From NCBI RefSeq assembly GCF_003627795.1, contig NZ_CP032686.1, forward strand, positions 682,001 through 746,000: 64,000 bases of DNA, given 5' to 3'. A program made the position numbers and the translations under genes. The first letter of the stretch is position 1; each line of letters starts with the position of its first letter. This document shows positions 17,419 through 27,103 of the stretch, piece by piece. The stretch comes from Rhizobium sp. CCGE531. GTDB taxonomy: Bacteria > Pseudomonadota > Alphaproteobacteria > Rhizobiales > Rhizobiaceae. Under the pieces are notes generated by a model that had not been told where the DNA came from, did not search any database, and saw only the letters and a program-made list of their open reading frames with translations.

Positions 17419-19500
17419 TCAGCGAGTTTCGAGATCGTAGATGCGCCCCGTGAGCCAGGCGGGCCAGTCCCGTTCGAAGAAGGACTTGGCGCTCTCGTCG
17501 AATGTCCGATTCTGACGAGTATGGATATCGAAGCCTCCGGCGCCCATTCGCACGACAATCTGCTCCTCACGGTGCTCGTCGCGCTCCTTGCGGAAGCGAA
17601 ACTCCTCAAGCGGACCCGACTTGGAGAGAGGCAAGGATTCACCGTTACGATCGCAGATCGCCCGCGCACCGCGACTGCCACCGCCATTTGCGATGAAGAA
17701 GTCTAAGGCGGCGAGGACGGCTTCGGATGCGATCGCCATCTGACACCATTGAACGGCGCGGGCTGCCTCTGCGGCCCGGTCGTAGGCTATCCCATGCTCA
17801 CTAATACGCTTATTGAGCAGTCGTGCCTCCTGCAGTGCGTCAGTGACGCTGCTCGGATCGCAGATCAAGCCGGCTTTGTCGCTCATGCGCGTCTGCACTT
17901 CTGTGCGGATTGCCTTCACAGTCAGTTCGCTGTCGGAGCGAAGGAGCGTGCTGATTTCGGCCATACCCCGTTTGGCAGCAATCCTGATGTCCTCTCCCGG
18001 AGCCGTCCGAGCTTTCCGGTCGGCAGATATGTGCTCCGCAACGCGCGTGCCGAACACCTGCCCGGCGTTGAGTGCGGCACCTCCGGGACGGGTAACACCA
18101 TGGGTTCCGGCGGCCTCGCCGATCGCGTAGCAACCGGGAAGGTTGCTACGCCCCCAAGTGTCGACCATGATCCCCCCGTTCATATGCTGATTGTTCACCG
18201 CGAATTCTAAGGGCTGCTCGACAACGTCGATCTTGTAGCGGCGGTAGAGCTCGATCGAAAGTGGGTTCATGTGCCGAAGACGATCGATCGGCATCTCCTG
18301 GCTTGCCCCTGCATTCCCAAGATACTGGCTGACGTCGTGGTCGAGCCGTGCCAGCGAGAACGGCAGGTCGCCGGGGACAGGCAGCGGGTTCCTGTTGAAG
18401 TCCATGAAAACCTGACGGCCGGTAGTGCTCTCTCGATAGATGGCGAGATCCACGAGGCTCGATCCGAAATCGAGCATGCGGGTGGAATGGAATGGCCATT
18501 GGTAGCCCTTCCGGAACACGTTCGATGCCAGCTCCTGGGTGGTCCGGTAGTACTCCGCGAGGAAATGGTGCTCGTTTCCTGCGGCGTCTACCGAAAAGAT
18601 ATGGGGAATGGCCTGCACGTAGGTGCCGGAAAGATTCCATGGGAATCCTTCCCGGCGAGTGCCGATCCCGAACTGGCTCTCCGTCAGGTTCACCAGCTCG
18701 ATGCCCGCCTCAAGGGCCAGGCCCAAGGAGCCGAAGCAGCCGTTCGGATAGACACTGTCTCGATAGAGTTCTCCCGGTCCGCCTGCGGCCAGTACCAGAA
18801 CGTTGCACGCGAAGAGAGCCAAGCCGAGAGGATTCTTCTCGCTTCGGTCGCCCGCCTTCATGACGAGCACGCCGCAGGTTCGGCTTTCGGCCCCCTGCTG
18901 GTCCTTCAGTATCTTTACGGTCGTTGCGTGGTTGTAGAACGGGATCCCCAGACGTATCGCCTCTTCGGCCAGCACCTTGACCATCAGCCTCGACGTTCTT
19001 GGTCCGCAGCTCGTTGCGCGACCGACCTCGTCGTGGTCCGTCTGATATCGCAACGTCCCGCCAAGCGGCTCCTGCGGAAGTGGAAGACCCAGGAACTGCA
19101 GCGACGCCATCATGCGTGATGACCCGACGGCCTCGACGTAAGCCGTGTCCTCGTCCATCGCGCCGCCCGTTCGGATTGCGCGGGCCATCGCCTTATAGTT
19201 ATCGCCTTGGTCAGCGGTATTTGCGGTGTGCAGCGTCTGCTTGTCGGAGCCGGAACAAGCGGACGTGCCGCCCCAGGCGCTTTGGCTGACGATCGCCACA
19301 TCGTCGCCGCGCCGCTTCAGTTCGACCGCCGCGCGCAGCCCCGCCGCGCCAGATCCGACGATGACGCAGCCGGCTCGATAGACGGACACGTCGATGCCCG
19401 CCAGGCGGATTGTCTCCGAGGACACGGCTTCGGGGGACAGTCGCGGCATGTCGACATCCGTCAGCGCGTCGAGGATGTGTTGCGGAACATCGATGGTCAT
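17419..19500 (-). CDS. FAD-dependent oxidoreductase, succinate dehydrogenase/fumarate reductase flavoprotein-like
   Basis: 693 residues. The FAD dinucleotide motif VIVGSGAAGLRAAVEL is at about 46-61. GGTSACSGSDKQT follows, then VLVLAAGGPGELYRDS, and FAD again near NLPGCYAIGEAAGTHGVTRPGGAALNAGQV around 480-510. These are features of the fumarate reductase/aspartate oxidase flavoprotein superfamily. No signal peptide or partner iron-sulfur subunit is seen, so it may be a soluble dehydrogenase or reductase acting on a sugar-derived acid or ketone. It sits 28 bases after a Gfo/Idh/MocA gene and just before the kinase gene, clearly inside the operon. The substrate is not known. Confidence 0.82.
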   Translation of the reverse strand: MTIDVPQHILDALTDVDMPRLSPEAVSSETIRLAGIDVSVYRAGCVIVGSGAAGLRAAVELKRRGDDVAIVSQSAWGGTSACSGSDKQTLHTANTADQGDNYKAMARAIRTGGAMDEDTAYVEAVGSSRMMASLQFLGLPLPQEPLGGTLRYQTDHDEVGRATSCGPRTSRLMVKVLAEEAIRLGIPFYNHATTVKILKDQQGAESRTCGVLVMKAGDRSEKNPLGLALFACNVLVLAAGGPGELYRDSVYPNGCFGSLGLALEAGIELVNLTESQFGIGTRREGFPWNLSGTYVQAIPHIFSVDAAGNEHHFLAEYYRTTQELASNVFRKGYQWPFHSTRMLDFGSSLVDLAIYRESTTGRQVFMDFNRNPLPVPGDLPFSLARLDHDVSQYLGNAGASQEMPIDRLRHMNPLSIELYRRYKIDVVEQPLEFAVNNQHMNGGIMVDTWGRSNLPGCYAIGEAAGTHGVTRPGGAALNAGQVFGTRVAEHISADRKARTAPGEDIRIAAKRGMAEISTLLRSDSELTVKAIRTEVQTRMSDKAGLICDPSSVTDALQEARLLNKRISEHGIAYDRAAEAARAVQWCQMAIASEAVLAALDFFIANGGGSRGARAICDRNGESLPLSKSGPLEEFRFRKERDEHREEQIVVRMGAGGFDIHTRQNRTFDESAKSFFERDWPAWLTGRIYDLETR

Positions 19501-19528
19501 TGGCGCAGGTCCTTGCGAAGGTCTTGGA

Positions 19529-20698
19529 TCAGGAGAGCGGGATGTCGACCCAGCGCTTCAGGCGCGAGGATTCCATGCAGGCGTCGACGATCTGGCAGAT
19601 ATGATGACCGCTTTCGAACGTCGGCCACATCGGTGTGTTCGTGGTGATCGACCTCACCACTTCGGCGGCTTCGATAATCTTGCTCTCGTTGTAGCCGAGG
19701 GCGAAGTTCGGAAGCGGTAGGAACGCCCTGAATGTCGGGTTTTCAGGTCCGACGTCGATCTCGCGGAAGCCGCTTCGACCAGCCCGGTCGTCGTTCGTGT
19801 AGAAGCGCAGCCGGTTCACCTCGTCATAGGTGTAGGCGATGCTGCCCTTTGTTCCATAGATTTCGTAGGTCTGCATGAACTTGCGGCCGGTGGCTACACG
19901 GCTGAAGTCGACAATTCCCGAAGCGCCATTCTCGAAGCGGCATAGTAGGTTCGTGGCGTCGGGGTTGGTAATCTCCGCCCACTTCTCATCGCCCTTGAGC
20001 TTGACCTGCTCGCCGTATGCAAGCCCTTCCACCACAGGCCGCTTGGTCGTGACGATCAGGTTGTCGGCAATCAGAGAGCTGACGCGACCGACCAGAAACT
20101 CCATGAAGCTGAAGATGTGCGAACCGGTGTCGCCGACGATACCCGTCGGGGCCAGCTTGCCGTCGGCGCGCCACATGAATGGTGCCAGCGGGTCGCCGTA
20201 CATGTCGACGTGCTGGCAACCCTTGAACATCTTGATCTCGCCGATTTCCCCTCCCTCGATGATCTCCTTGGCGAGGTCGTGCACCGGATTGCGAGGGAAC
20301 GCGTGGCCGACTCTCGTGATGACGCCCGTCTCCCGGGCGATATCGGCAAGCTCGCGAGCCTCTTCGGCGGTATTCGCCAGCGGCTTCTCGCAGTATACGT
20401 GCTTCCCGGCGATCAGCGCAGCCTTGGCGACCTCGTAGTGCAAGCTATCGGGCAGGCAGATGTCGATCAAATCGACTTCGGGGTCGTTTACCGCCTGTTG
20501 CCAGGCCTGCAGGATCGTCGCGCCGGGGACCCGTCGGGCAAGATCTTCGGCCGCGGCCGGGTTTGCCTCGACGATCGCGACGACGCGCGCGGTCCCTCCG
20601 GAGACTCCGAGGAAATGAGGAAAGGTCTGATAGGCCATCGTGTGAATCTTGCCCATCCAGCCCGAGCCGCCCAGCACAGCTACCTTGACTTCGCCCAT
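19529..20698 (-). CDS. Gfo/Idh/MocA-family NAD(P)-dependent oxidoreductase (first copy)
   Basis: 389 residues from the ATG at 20698 (MGEVKVAVLGGSGWMGKIHT), chosen because GGAGGAG lies 8 bases upstream; an upstream in-frame start has no such site. The N-terminal Rossmann fold is followed by CEKPLANTAEEARE, the conserved Glu-Lys-Pro motif, near residue 100. The C-terminal half is the alpha/beta substrate domain. Members oxidise or reduce sugars and cyclitols with NAD(P). Position between a GMC oxidoreductase and a flavoprotein suggests a role in interconverting keto-sugars. It is distinct from the second Gfo/Idh/MocA protein further up the operon. Confidence 0.87.
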   Translation of the reverse strand: MGEVKVAVLGGSGWMGKIHTMAYQTFPHFLGVSGGTARVVAIVEANPAAAEDLARRVPGATILQAWQQAVNDPEVDLIDICLPDSLHYEVAKAALIAGKHVYCEKPLANTAEEARELADIARETGVITRVGHAFPRNPVHDLAKEIIEGGEIGEIKMFKGCQHVDMYGDPLAPFMWRADGKLAPTGIVGDTGSHIFSFMEFLVGRVSSLIADNLIVTTKRPVVEGLAYGEQVKLKGDEKWAEITNPDATNLLCRFENGASGIVDFSRVATGRKFMQTYEIYGTKGSIAYTYDEVNRLRFYTNDDRAGRSGFREIDVGPENPTFRAFLPLPNFALGYNESKIIEAAEVVRSITTNTPMWPTFESGHHICQIVDACMESSRLKRWVDIPLS

Positions 20699-20794
20699 TG
20701 CGAAAACTCCTCCGAAAGCCGGCCCGTTCACGACCGGTCGCTGATATTCATCCGTTCCCCGCTGTCGCGGAGGCGTGACGTGTTCCCTGCCGGC

Positions 20795-22450
20795 CTACCG
20801 GACGCCGGCCCGTGCCCTGGGGCGGGTATCGTTGCGCTCGTGTGAAAAGATTGCCGACGGAAGTGGCGGCAGGCCGCGAATGAGGTCCGCTCCCTTCTCG
20901 CCGACCATGATCGTCGGAGCGTTGGTATTGCAGGAAGGAACCCGCGGCATGATCGAGGAATCACAGACGCGCAGCCCCTCGAGCCCATGGACCTTGAGAT
21001 CGAGGCCGACGACGGCGTCGTTCCCCGTTCCCATCTTGCACGTCCCGACCGGATGATGGTCCGTCTTGGCGTTCGCGCAGCCATATTCGAAGAGCTGCTC
21101 GTCGGTCGTAATCTTCGGGCCGGGCAGACGTTCGGCCAGCACGAACGGCTTGAGGGCGTCCTGCTGCATGATTTCGCGCGCAATCTTCAGGCCTTCGACA
21201 GACATCGTCCTGTCGTGCGGGTCCGACCAGTAGTTCGGATCGATGAGGGGCGGCGCCGCTGGATCGGACGAAGACAGGCGGACCGTGCCACGTGATCTCG
21301 GGTGAAGGTAAGCGGAGTTCAGCGTGACGCCCGCGTTCTTCAAGCGCTCGACGCCAGCCTCGATGCCGGATCCGAGACCCAGATGAAACTGGATGTCCGG
21401 CGAACGGGCATCGGGGTCGGCGTACCAGAAGCCGCCTGTCTCGAAGAGCGACGATGCAACAGGGCCGGTACGGAAGAGCACATACTCCATGCCCGCCCAC
21501 AGGGTGCGATGCAGCTTCGCCACGCCGTCATAAGTGTGGTCGCCAGTGCATTCGGCGATGACGAACAGATCAAGATGATCCTGCAGGTTGCCGCCGACGC
21601 CTGGGAGATCGTGAAGTGCCTTCACACCTACGGAACGCAGATGATCGCCGGGGCCGATGCCAGATTGAAGAAGAAGTTTCGGCGAGCCGATCGCTCCCGA
21701 GGAAACCAGAACTTCCCGCTCGGCACGAACGATCTCCGGGCCGCTTCCGCCTGCAATCTCAACGCCCACGGCGCGGTTACCTTCCAACACGATGCGCGAG
21801 ACGCGCGCGCCGGTGCGGACTTTCAGGTTTTTGCGGCTCTTGATCGGCGAAATATACGCCATCGAAGCCGAAGAACGGCGATGGTCGCGCTGCGTGACCT
21901 GGTAGAAGCCAACGCCCGCCTGCTGTCGGCCGTTGAAGTCCGGGTTGTACGGAATACCCAACTCCTGTCCCGCGCGGATATAGGCGTCGCAAATGGGTAG
22001 CGGCGCGGCCGGCATGGATACGCCGAGCGGACCGCCGTAGGAATGGTAGTCGTCGGAAAAGCGCTGATTGTCTTCGGCGCGTTTGAAGTAAGGAAGGATC
22101 GAGCGATAGTCCCATCCCTCGCAGCCGTCTTCGCTCGCCCAAAGATCGTAGTCGGCGGAATTTCCGCGGGTGTAGAGCTGCGCGTTGATCGACGAGCCGC
22201 CACCGATGACCTTTGCCTGCGTATACCGGAGGACCCTGCCGTTCATGTGCTTCTGAGGCACCGTGTGCCAGCCCCAGCTTGCGACGCCCTTGGTCATCTT
22301 TGCGAAGCCGGCGGGCATATGAAACAGTGGGTTCCAATCGCCGCCGCCCGCTTCCAGCAGGAGCACGTTGACGTTTGGGTCTTCGCTAAGCCGATTTGCA
22401 AGCACGCACCCGGCCGGACCAGCTCCCGTGATGATGTAGTCGAAACGCAT
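20795..22450 (-). CDS. GMC oxidoreductase, choline/alcohol dehydrogenase-like
   Basis: 551 residues. FAD motif GAGPAGCVLANRLSED at the N-terminus; first GMC signature near GGGSSINAQLYTRGN (about 85-100); second signature GAIGSPKLLLQSGIG (about 250-265); catalytic His in DHHPVGTCKMG and a matching Asn in SCNTNAPT near the C-terminus. All are intact. The enzyme should oxidise a primary or secondary alcohol using FAD and pass electrons to oxygen or a quinone. No signal peptide is seen. It lies 51 bases after a second GMC gene. BetA is the best known relative, but the operon context points to a sugar or polyol alcohol, not choline. Confidence 0.88.
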   Translation of the reverse strand: MRFDYIITGAGPAGCVLANRLSEDPNVNVLLLEAGGGDWNPLFHMPAGFAKMTKGVASWGWHTVPQKHMNGRVLRYTQAKVIGGGSSINAQLYTRGNSADYDLWASEDGCEGWDYRSILPYFKRAEDNQRFSDDYHSYGGPLGVSMPAAPLPICDAYIRAGQELGIPYNPDFNGRQQAGVGFYQVTQRDHRRSSASMAYISPIKSRKNLKVRTGARVSRIVLEGNRAVGVEIAGGSGPEIVRAEREVLVSSGAIGSPKLLLQSGIGPGDHLRSVGVKALHDLPGVGGNLQDHLDLFVIAECTGDHTYDGVAKLHRTLWAGMEYVLFRTGPVASSLFETGGFWYADPDARSPDIQFHLGLGSGIEAGVERLKNAGVTLNSAYLHPRSRGTVRLSSSDPAAPPLIDPNYWSDPHDRTMSVEGLKIAREIMQQDALKPFVLAERLPGPKITTDEQLFEYGCANAKTDHHPVGTCKMGTGNDAVVGLDLKVHGLEGLRVCDSSIMPRVPSCNTNAPTIMVGEKGADLIRGLPPLPSAIFSHERNDTRPRARAGVR

Positions 22451-22501
22451 TTTGCTAATCCTGTTGGATGCTAGAGAACGAGAGACCCACGCCGAGATTG
22501 G

Positions 22502-24007
22502 TCATGACCGGAGATCCCGCGACGCTATGTGGTCCGCCACGCGAAGCGCCTGGCTCGCCACCGTAAGGGCGGGGTTCACCGCAGCCGAAGTCGGTAGGAA
22601 ACTGGCGTCCACGACGAAGAGATTGTTGTGGTCGTAAGAGCGGCAGTACGTGTCCAGCGGTGTGGATGCAGGATCATTTCCGATCCTGATGGTTCCGCAC
22701 TGGTGCGACGGAGTACGCTTGTCGAACGCTCTGGCCAGCACGATCGGGAACCCGATCGACTTCAGGATTTGCTTCAGCTTCGCGACGAGTGCGAGGTGAG
22801 CTTCCCAGTTTGTCCGCTGCCATTGTAGGATGACGCGATCGCCATCGACCATGACCCGGCTTTCCGGATTGGGTATGTCCTCGCTCATCGCATAGAAGTC
22901 GATTGCGTGGCCCGTTACGAGATTGAGCAACCATTCCGGCGCGCTTGGGAGGGATCCCTTGAGAATCTTGGCGGACACGCGTCCGAGGAGTTGCACGTTG
23001 CCGAGGGGAAATCCGCCGTCTCCATCTGAAAGATAGAAGTCATTGAACGCGAACGTCTTCTGATAGACGGACGTGTTCCGGAAGGTCGGCGAAACGCCGA
23101 TCACGGCCGAAGCGTTGTGATTCATGAAGTTGCGCCCGACCTGATCGGAAGAATTCGCAAGGCCCTTCCTGTAGCGGTCGTTCGCCGAGCGCAGCAGCAG
23201 GACCGACGACTGAACGGCGCCCGCAGACAAGATGACGATTTTCGGGGCCACGGAAAGCGTCTGTCCGTTCCTGACGTAGACGACTTTCTCAATCTTGCCG
23301 CCTTCGCCGGTTTCCAGCCGAACCACGCGCGAGTTCGTTTGGAGGGTGACGTTCGGATGCTTCATCGCGATGGAGAGCGCCGCCGTTTCGGCGTCCATCT
23401 TGCCGTCCTTGGAATTCGGATGGGCGTCCCACGGTGTCTTCGCCTTGGCCAGCCAGGTGTCGATGTCGATACCAAGCGGCAGCGAAGATGGGTGCAGACC
23501 CTTCTTCTTAAGACGCGCTCTCACGTCGGCGATGGGAGCTTCGTCCGGAACCGGCGGGTATTCGTATCCGAGAGAATGGTGCGGCTCCGTCGGGTCTTCG
23601 CCGAGAGTGCCGCGAACGTTGTACATGCGCTCCGCACGACTGTACCAGGGCTCCAAGACCTCGTATGGAAACGGCCACGCCGGGGAAACGCCTTCCCGAT
23701 GCTTGAGAACCCCGAAGTCCTCCTTGCGGTAGCGGGACAGCACCGCGCCGTAGAATTTCGAGTTCCCGCCCACGTTATAGTAGTTGCCGGGATTGAAGCC
23801 TTTTCCATCGGCTTCGTACCACGTCTCCTTCGGCCGGAAGTGTCCGCGTTGGAAGATGGCTCGTTGGTCGCGATTCACCGGCAGGTCGGCTATGTGATCG
23901 CCCGCTTCCAGGAGGAGGATCTGGGCGCCGCTCGCGGCCAGGCCGGCCGCCACGGTCGATCCGCCCACTCCTGAGCCGATGATGACGATATCGGGTGTGA
24001 CGTTCAT
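22502..24007 (-). CDS. GMC oxidoreductase, second type (pyranose/glycoside oxidase-like)
   Basis: 501 residues from ATG 24007 (MNVTPDIVIIGSGVGGSTVA), just 13 bases after the ABC ATPase gene; an earlier in-frame start would run into that gene. The FAD motif is at 8-25. YYNVGGNSKFYGAVLSRYR (about 85-105) matches the flavin-attachment region of bacterial pyranose-oxidase or glycoside-3-oxidase-like GMC proteins. The C-terminal pair is His in PSHQCGTIRIG and Asn in SAAVNPALTVASQ. It differs clearly from the neighbouring choline-dehydrogenase-like GMC protein. Such enzymes oxidise ring hydroxyls of sugars or glycosides to keto-sugars; that activity here is inferred from likeness and context. Confidence 0.82.
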   Translation of the reverse strand: MNVTPDIVIIGSGVGGSTVAAGLAASGAQILLLEAGDHIADLPVNRDQRAIFQRGHFRPKETWYEADGKGFNPGNYYNVGGNSKFYGAVLSRYRKEDFGVLKHREGVSPAWPFPYEVLEPWYSRAERMYNVRGTLGEDPTEPHHSLGYEYPPVPDEAPIADVRARLKKKGLHPSSLPLGIDIDTWLAKAKTPWDAHPNSKDGKMDAETAALSIAMKHPNVTLQTNSRVVRLETGEGGKIEKVVYVRNGQTLSVAPKIVILSAGAVQSSVLLLRSANDRYRKGLANSSDQVGRNFMNHNASAVIGVSPTFRNTSVYQKTFAFNDFYLSDGDGGFPLGNVQLLGRVSAKILKGSLPSAPEWLLNLVTGHAIDFYAMSEDIPNPESRVMVDGDRVILQWQRTNWEAHLALVAKLKQILKSIGFPIVLARAFDKRTPSHQCGTIRIGNDPASTPLDTYCRSYDHNNLFVVDASFLPTSAAVNPALTVASQALRVADHIASRDLRS

Positions 24008-24020
24008 TTCTATTCCTGCC

Positions 24021-25136
24021 CTACGCGATCCGGACCTGGGTCTGCGGATCGAAGAAGACGGCCTTGTCGAGGTTGAACGCGAGGCGCGCGGTCTCGCCCG
24101 CCTTGATCCGGGCATCGGCCCGCAGTCGCGCCACGACTTCCTTGCCGCCCAGCTTGGTGACAGCGAAAGTGTCCGATCCGGCCGGCTCGACGACCTCGAT
24201 GAGACAATCGTTCTCCGCCACGCTCTGGGCATTTCGGTCGGCGCCTTCCGGGTCGGTTAGGGCTTCGGGACGGATGCCGAAGACAACATTGCGGTCCGCG
24301 TAGGTCGCCAATGACGCCATACCCGGAGCAATCGGGAGCTTCATCGCCTCCCCCGCTGTTCGCTCCAGCGAAACTGCGAGGCCGTTCGAATCCTTCAGGA
24401 TCTTGCCTGAAAGGAGGTTCATGGCCGGCGACCCCATGAAATCGGCGACGAACATGTTTGCCGGGTTATTGTAGATTTCCGCAGGCGTGCCGAACTGTTG
24501 GACAATGCCTTCCTTCATGACGGCGATCTTCGTCGCAAGCGTCATGGCCTCAATCTGATCATGCGTGACGTAGACGATCGTCTTGCCGGTCGTCTGGTGA
24601 AGGCGCTTGATTTCGGTACGCATGTCGACGCGAAGCTTGGCATCGAGGTTCGATAGTGGCTCGTCGAAGAGAAAGAGCTTCGGGTCACGGACCAGGGCAC
24701 GGCCCATTGCCACGCGTTGTCTTTGGCCGCCCGAGAGCTGGCTTGGCCTGCGGTCGAGCAGGTGGCCGATCTGCAGCACCTTGGCGACCTTGTCGATTGC
24801 CTGCTTGCGCTCTTCGGCGGGCACACCGCGCATTTCCATGCCGAAGGAGATGTTTCCCGCCACCGTCATGTTCGGATAGAGCGCGTAGCTCTGGAACACC
24901 ATCGCGATGTCGCGCTTTGACGGATGCAGGTCGGCGATGCTGCGGTCGTCGACGCGAATATCACCTTCAGTGATCGTCTCGAGACCGGCGATCGTGTTGA
25001 GCAGCGTTGACTTGCCGCAACCGGACGGACCGACGAGCACGAGGAAGCCGCCCTTTTCCAATTCGAGGTCGATGCCCTTAAGGATTTCGAGGGCGCCGTA
25101 GCGCTTTCTGAGACCGGAGATGTTGAGGAAGGCCAT
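24021..25136 (-). CDS. sugar ABC importer ATP-binding protein (UgpC/MsmK type)
   Basis: 371 residues. Walker A GPSGCGKSTLLN (about 35-46), Q-loop FQSYALYPNM, ABC signature LSGGQRQRVAMGRALVRDP, Walker B LFLFDEPLSNLDA, H-loop YVTHDQIEAM. The C-terminal third (FGIRPEAL, then ARLRADARIKAGETARL) is the regulatory TOBE/OB domain typical of carbohydrate importers. It energises the two permeases encoded just upstream; its start lies 5 bases from the stop of the preceding permease gene. Confidence 0.93.
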   Translation of the reverse strand: MAFLNISGLRKRYGALEILKGIDLELEKGGFLVLVGPSGCGKSTLLNTIAGLETITEGDIRVDDRSIADLHPSKRDIAMVFQSYALYPNMTVAGNISFGMEMRGVPAEERKQAIDKVAKVLQIGHLLDRRPSQLSGGQRQRVAMGRALVRDPKLFLFDEPLSNLDAKLRVDMRTEIKRLHQTTGKTIVYVTHDQIEAMTLATKIAVMKEGIVQQFGTPAEIYNNPANMFVADFMGSPAMNLLSGKILKDSNGLAVSLERTAGEAMKLPIAPGMASLATYADRNVVFGIRPEALTDPEGADRNAQSVAENDCLIEVVEPAGSDTFAVTKLGGKEVVARLRADARIKAGETARLAFNLDKAVFFDPQTQVRIA

Positions 25137-25141
25137 TGTGA

Positions 25142-26086
25142 TTATCCTTTGACAGCGCCCGCCATCAGGCCGCGAACGAAGTAGCGGCCGGCGACGATAT
25201 AGACGACGAGGGTTGGCATAGCGGCGATCATCGCGGCGGCCATGTTGACGTTGTACTCGACCACACCGGTCGAGGTGTTGACGACGTTGTTCAGAGCAAC
25301 GGTCATCGGCATCGAGTCACCTGAGCCAGCGTAAGCCGACGCAAACAGGAAGTCGTTCCAGATATTGGTGAACTGGTAGATGACCGTGACGACAATGATC
25401 GGCAGCGAGTTCGGCAGCATGATTCGACGGAAGATCTGGAAGAAGCTTGCTCCGTCTACCTGGGCTGCGCGCACGAGCTCGTTGGGAAAGGCCTCGTAGT
25501 AGTTGCGGAAGAAGAGCGTCGTGAAACCGAGACCATAGATGACGTGGACGATGACGAGATTGACGGTCGAGTTGCCGAAGCCCAGCGACATGCCGATCTC
25601 GTTACGCAACGTCGCTCCGAACCGGCCGAGGTTGCCAAGGATGGTCGCCATCGGGAGGAGCACCGACTGGAACGGAATGAAGCAGGCAAACAGCATCAAA
25701 CCGAAGATCAGCGTGTGGCCTGGAAAACGCCACTTCGTCAGAATGTAGCCGTTCAACGCGCCCAGGATGGTGGAGATCGCGACGGCTGGCACGACCATCT
25801 TGATCGAGTTCCAGAAGTAGCCCTTGATGCCTGTGCAAGTCAGGCCGACACATGCCTCGCCCCAGGCCTTGAACCAGGGATCGATAGTCGGTGACTGCGG
25901 TAAGGCCAGCATGTTGCCATTCTGGATCTCGTCCATCGTCTTGAACGAGGTAACCAGCATGACGAACAGCGGCATCAGGTAGATGATCGCGAATATGACC
26001 AGCAGACCATAGATAATCGTGCGGTTGATCCAACGCCGGCTGGCAATGCTCTGCGATGGTGAAGACGGGGTGGAAATCGTGGTCAT
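25142..26086 (-). CDS. sugar ABC importer permease, MalG type
   Basis: 314 residues from ATG 26086 (MTTISTPSSPSQSI), which overlaps the stop of the other permease gene in ATGA; an upstream in-frame extension would bury that gene. About six membrane spans are seen, starting IIYGLLVIFAIIYLMPLFVM. The EAA loop that contacts the ATPase reads NELVRAAQVDGASFFQIFRR. It is a cytoplasmic-membrane partner of the MalF-type permease. Confidence 0.93.
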   Translation of the reverse strand: MTTISTPSSPSQSIASRRWINRTIIYGLLVIFAIIYLMPLFVMLVTSFKTMDEIQNGNMLALPQSPTIDPWFKAWGEACVGLTCTGIKGYFWNSIKMVVPAVAISTILGALNGYILTKWRFPGHTLIFGLMLFACFIPFQSVLLPMATILGNLGRFGATLRNEIGMSLGFGNSTVNLVIVHVIYGLGFTTLFFRNYYEAFPNELVRAAQVDGASFFQIFRRIMLPNSLPIIVVTVIYQFTNIWNDFLFASAYAGSGDSMPMTVALNNVVNTSTGVVEYNVNMAAAMIAAMPTLVVYIVAGRYFVRGLMAGAVKG

Positions 26087-27039
26087 CGCGCCTTCTCCTT
26101 CAGTTCGGAATAGAGGTACGGAACGATGATCGCGGAGATCGTCATAAACATGATGATCGCGCTCGCGGAGCCTACTGCCATCTCGTTGCGCTTGAAGGTG
26201 TATTCGTACATGAAGTTGGACGGCAGCCACGCCGAACCGCCCGGCCCGCCGGAGGTCAGCGCCACGACAAGGTCGTAGGACTTGATCGCCATGTGGGCGA
26301 GCACAATGAAAGCCGACAGGAAGACAGGGCGCAGCAACGGAATGATGATCCGGCGATAGAGTTGACCAGTCGTCGCGCCGTCGATCTGGGCGGCCTTCAT
26401 GATCTCACTATCGATGCCGCGCAGGCCGGCAAGGAACATCGCCATGACGAATCCGGAGGCCTGCCATACGCCTGCGATGACGACGGTGTAGATGACGAAG
26501 TCCTTGTTCTTGATCCAGTCGAAATGGAAGCTCGTCCAGCCGAAATGATGCAGCGTCTGCTCGAGGCCGAGGCCCGGATCGAGGAACCATTTCCACGCAA
26601 CGCCGGTGACGATGAAGGACAGCGCCATCGGGTAAAGGAAGATCGGTCGCAGAACGCCCTCGCCACGAATCTTCTGATCCAGCAAGATCGCCAGAAACAA
26701 GCCGAGCCCCAGGCAGATGCCGACATAAAGCACGCCGAAGATGCCCATGTTGGTGATGGAGGTATACCAACTGGACGGCGGATCGCTTTCAAACGTCCAG
26801 CGCCACAGCCGTTGATAGGCGCGCGCGCCGGTCAGGGCGTAGGACGGAAAGGTCTTCGAATTGGTGAAGGACAGATAGGCCGTCCATGCGATAAAGCCAT
26901 ACACGAAGATGATGGTAATCGCGAAGCTTGGAGCAAGCACGATCTGGGGCAGTGCGTTCTGGATCCGCGCACGCATCGCCGAGCGCTTCCCGCGGGCAAG
27001 AATTGGTTCGGTGGTAGCGACAGTACTCATGGTAGTCAT
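26083..27039 (-). CDS. sugar ABC importer permease, MalF type
   Basis: 318 residues with about six membrane spans. The EAA loop reads SEIMKAAQIDGATTGQLYRR. The ATG at 27039 has a purine-rich site directly against it; the in-frame ATG at 27030 has GAAGGG at better distance, so the protein may be three residues shorter. It is separated from the binding-protein gene by 64 bases that hold a strong hairpin. Confidence 0.92.
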   Translation of the reverse strand: MTTMSTVATTEPILARGKRSAMRARIQNALPQIVLAPSFAITIIFVYGFIAWTAYLSFTNSKTFPSYALTGARAYQRLWRWTFESDPPSSWYTSITNMGIFGVLYVGICLGLGLFLAILLDQKIRGEGVLRPIFLYPMALSFIVTGVAWKWFLDPGLGLEQTLHHFGWTSFHFDWIKNKDFVIYTVVIAGVWQASGFVMAMFLAGLRGIDSEIMKAAQIDGATTGQLYRRIIIPLLRPVFLSAFIVLAHMAIKSYDLVVALTSGGPGGSAWLPSNFMYEYTFKRNEMAVGSASAIIMFMTISAIIVPYLYSELKEKAR

Positions 27040-27063
27040 CCCTTCGGGGGCCTCGACCGGGCA

Positions 27064-27090
27064 TCTTCCCCGCGATTTCCGCGGGGAAGA
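27064..27090 (-). terminator. hairpin between binding-protein and permease genes
   Basis: An 11-bp perfect stem (27064-27074 with 27080-27090) and a 5-base loop. There is no T-run after it on the minus strand. Hairpins in this position of importer operons commonly protect or partly terminate the message so that the binding protein is made in excess; that function is inferred. Confidence 0.7.
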
Positions 27091-27103
27091 CTTTCAGCTG
27101 TAC

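Noticed and set aside
20795..22450. Assignment of the first GMC protein as BetA choline dehydrogenase
   Set aside because: No betB, betI or choline transporter nearby, and its operon is a sugar-type catabolic unit.
22502..24232. Longer N-terminus for the second GMC oxidoreductase
   Set aside because: The extra 75 residues overlap the ABC ATPase gene and lie before the FAD motif, which normally starts near residue 8.
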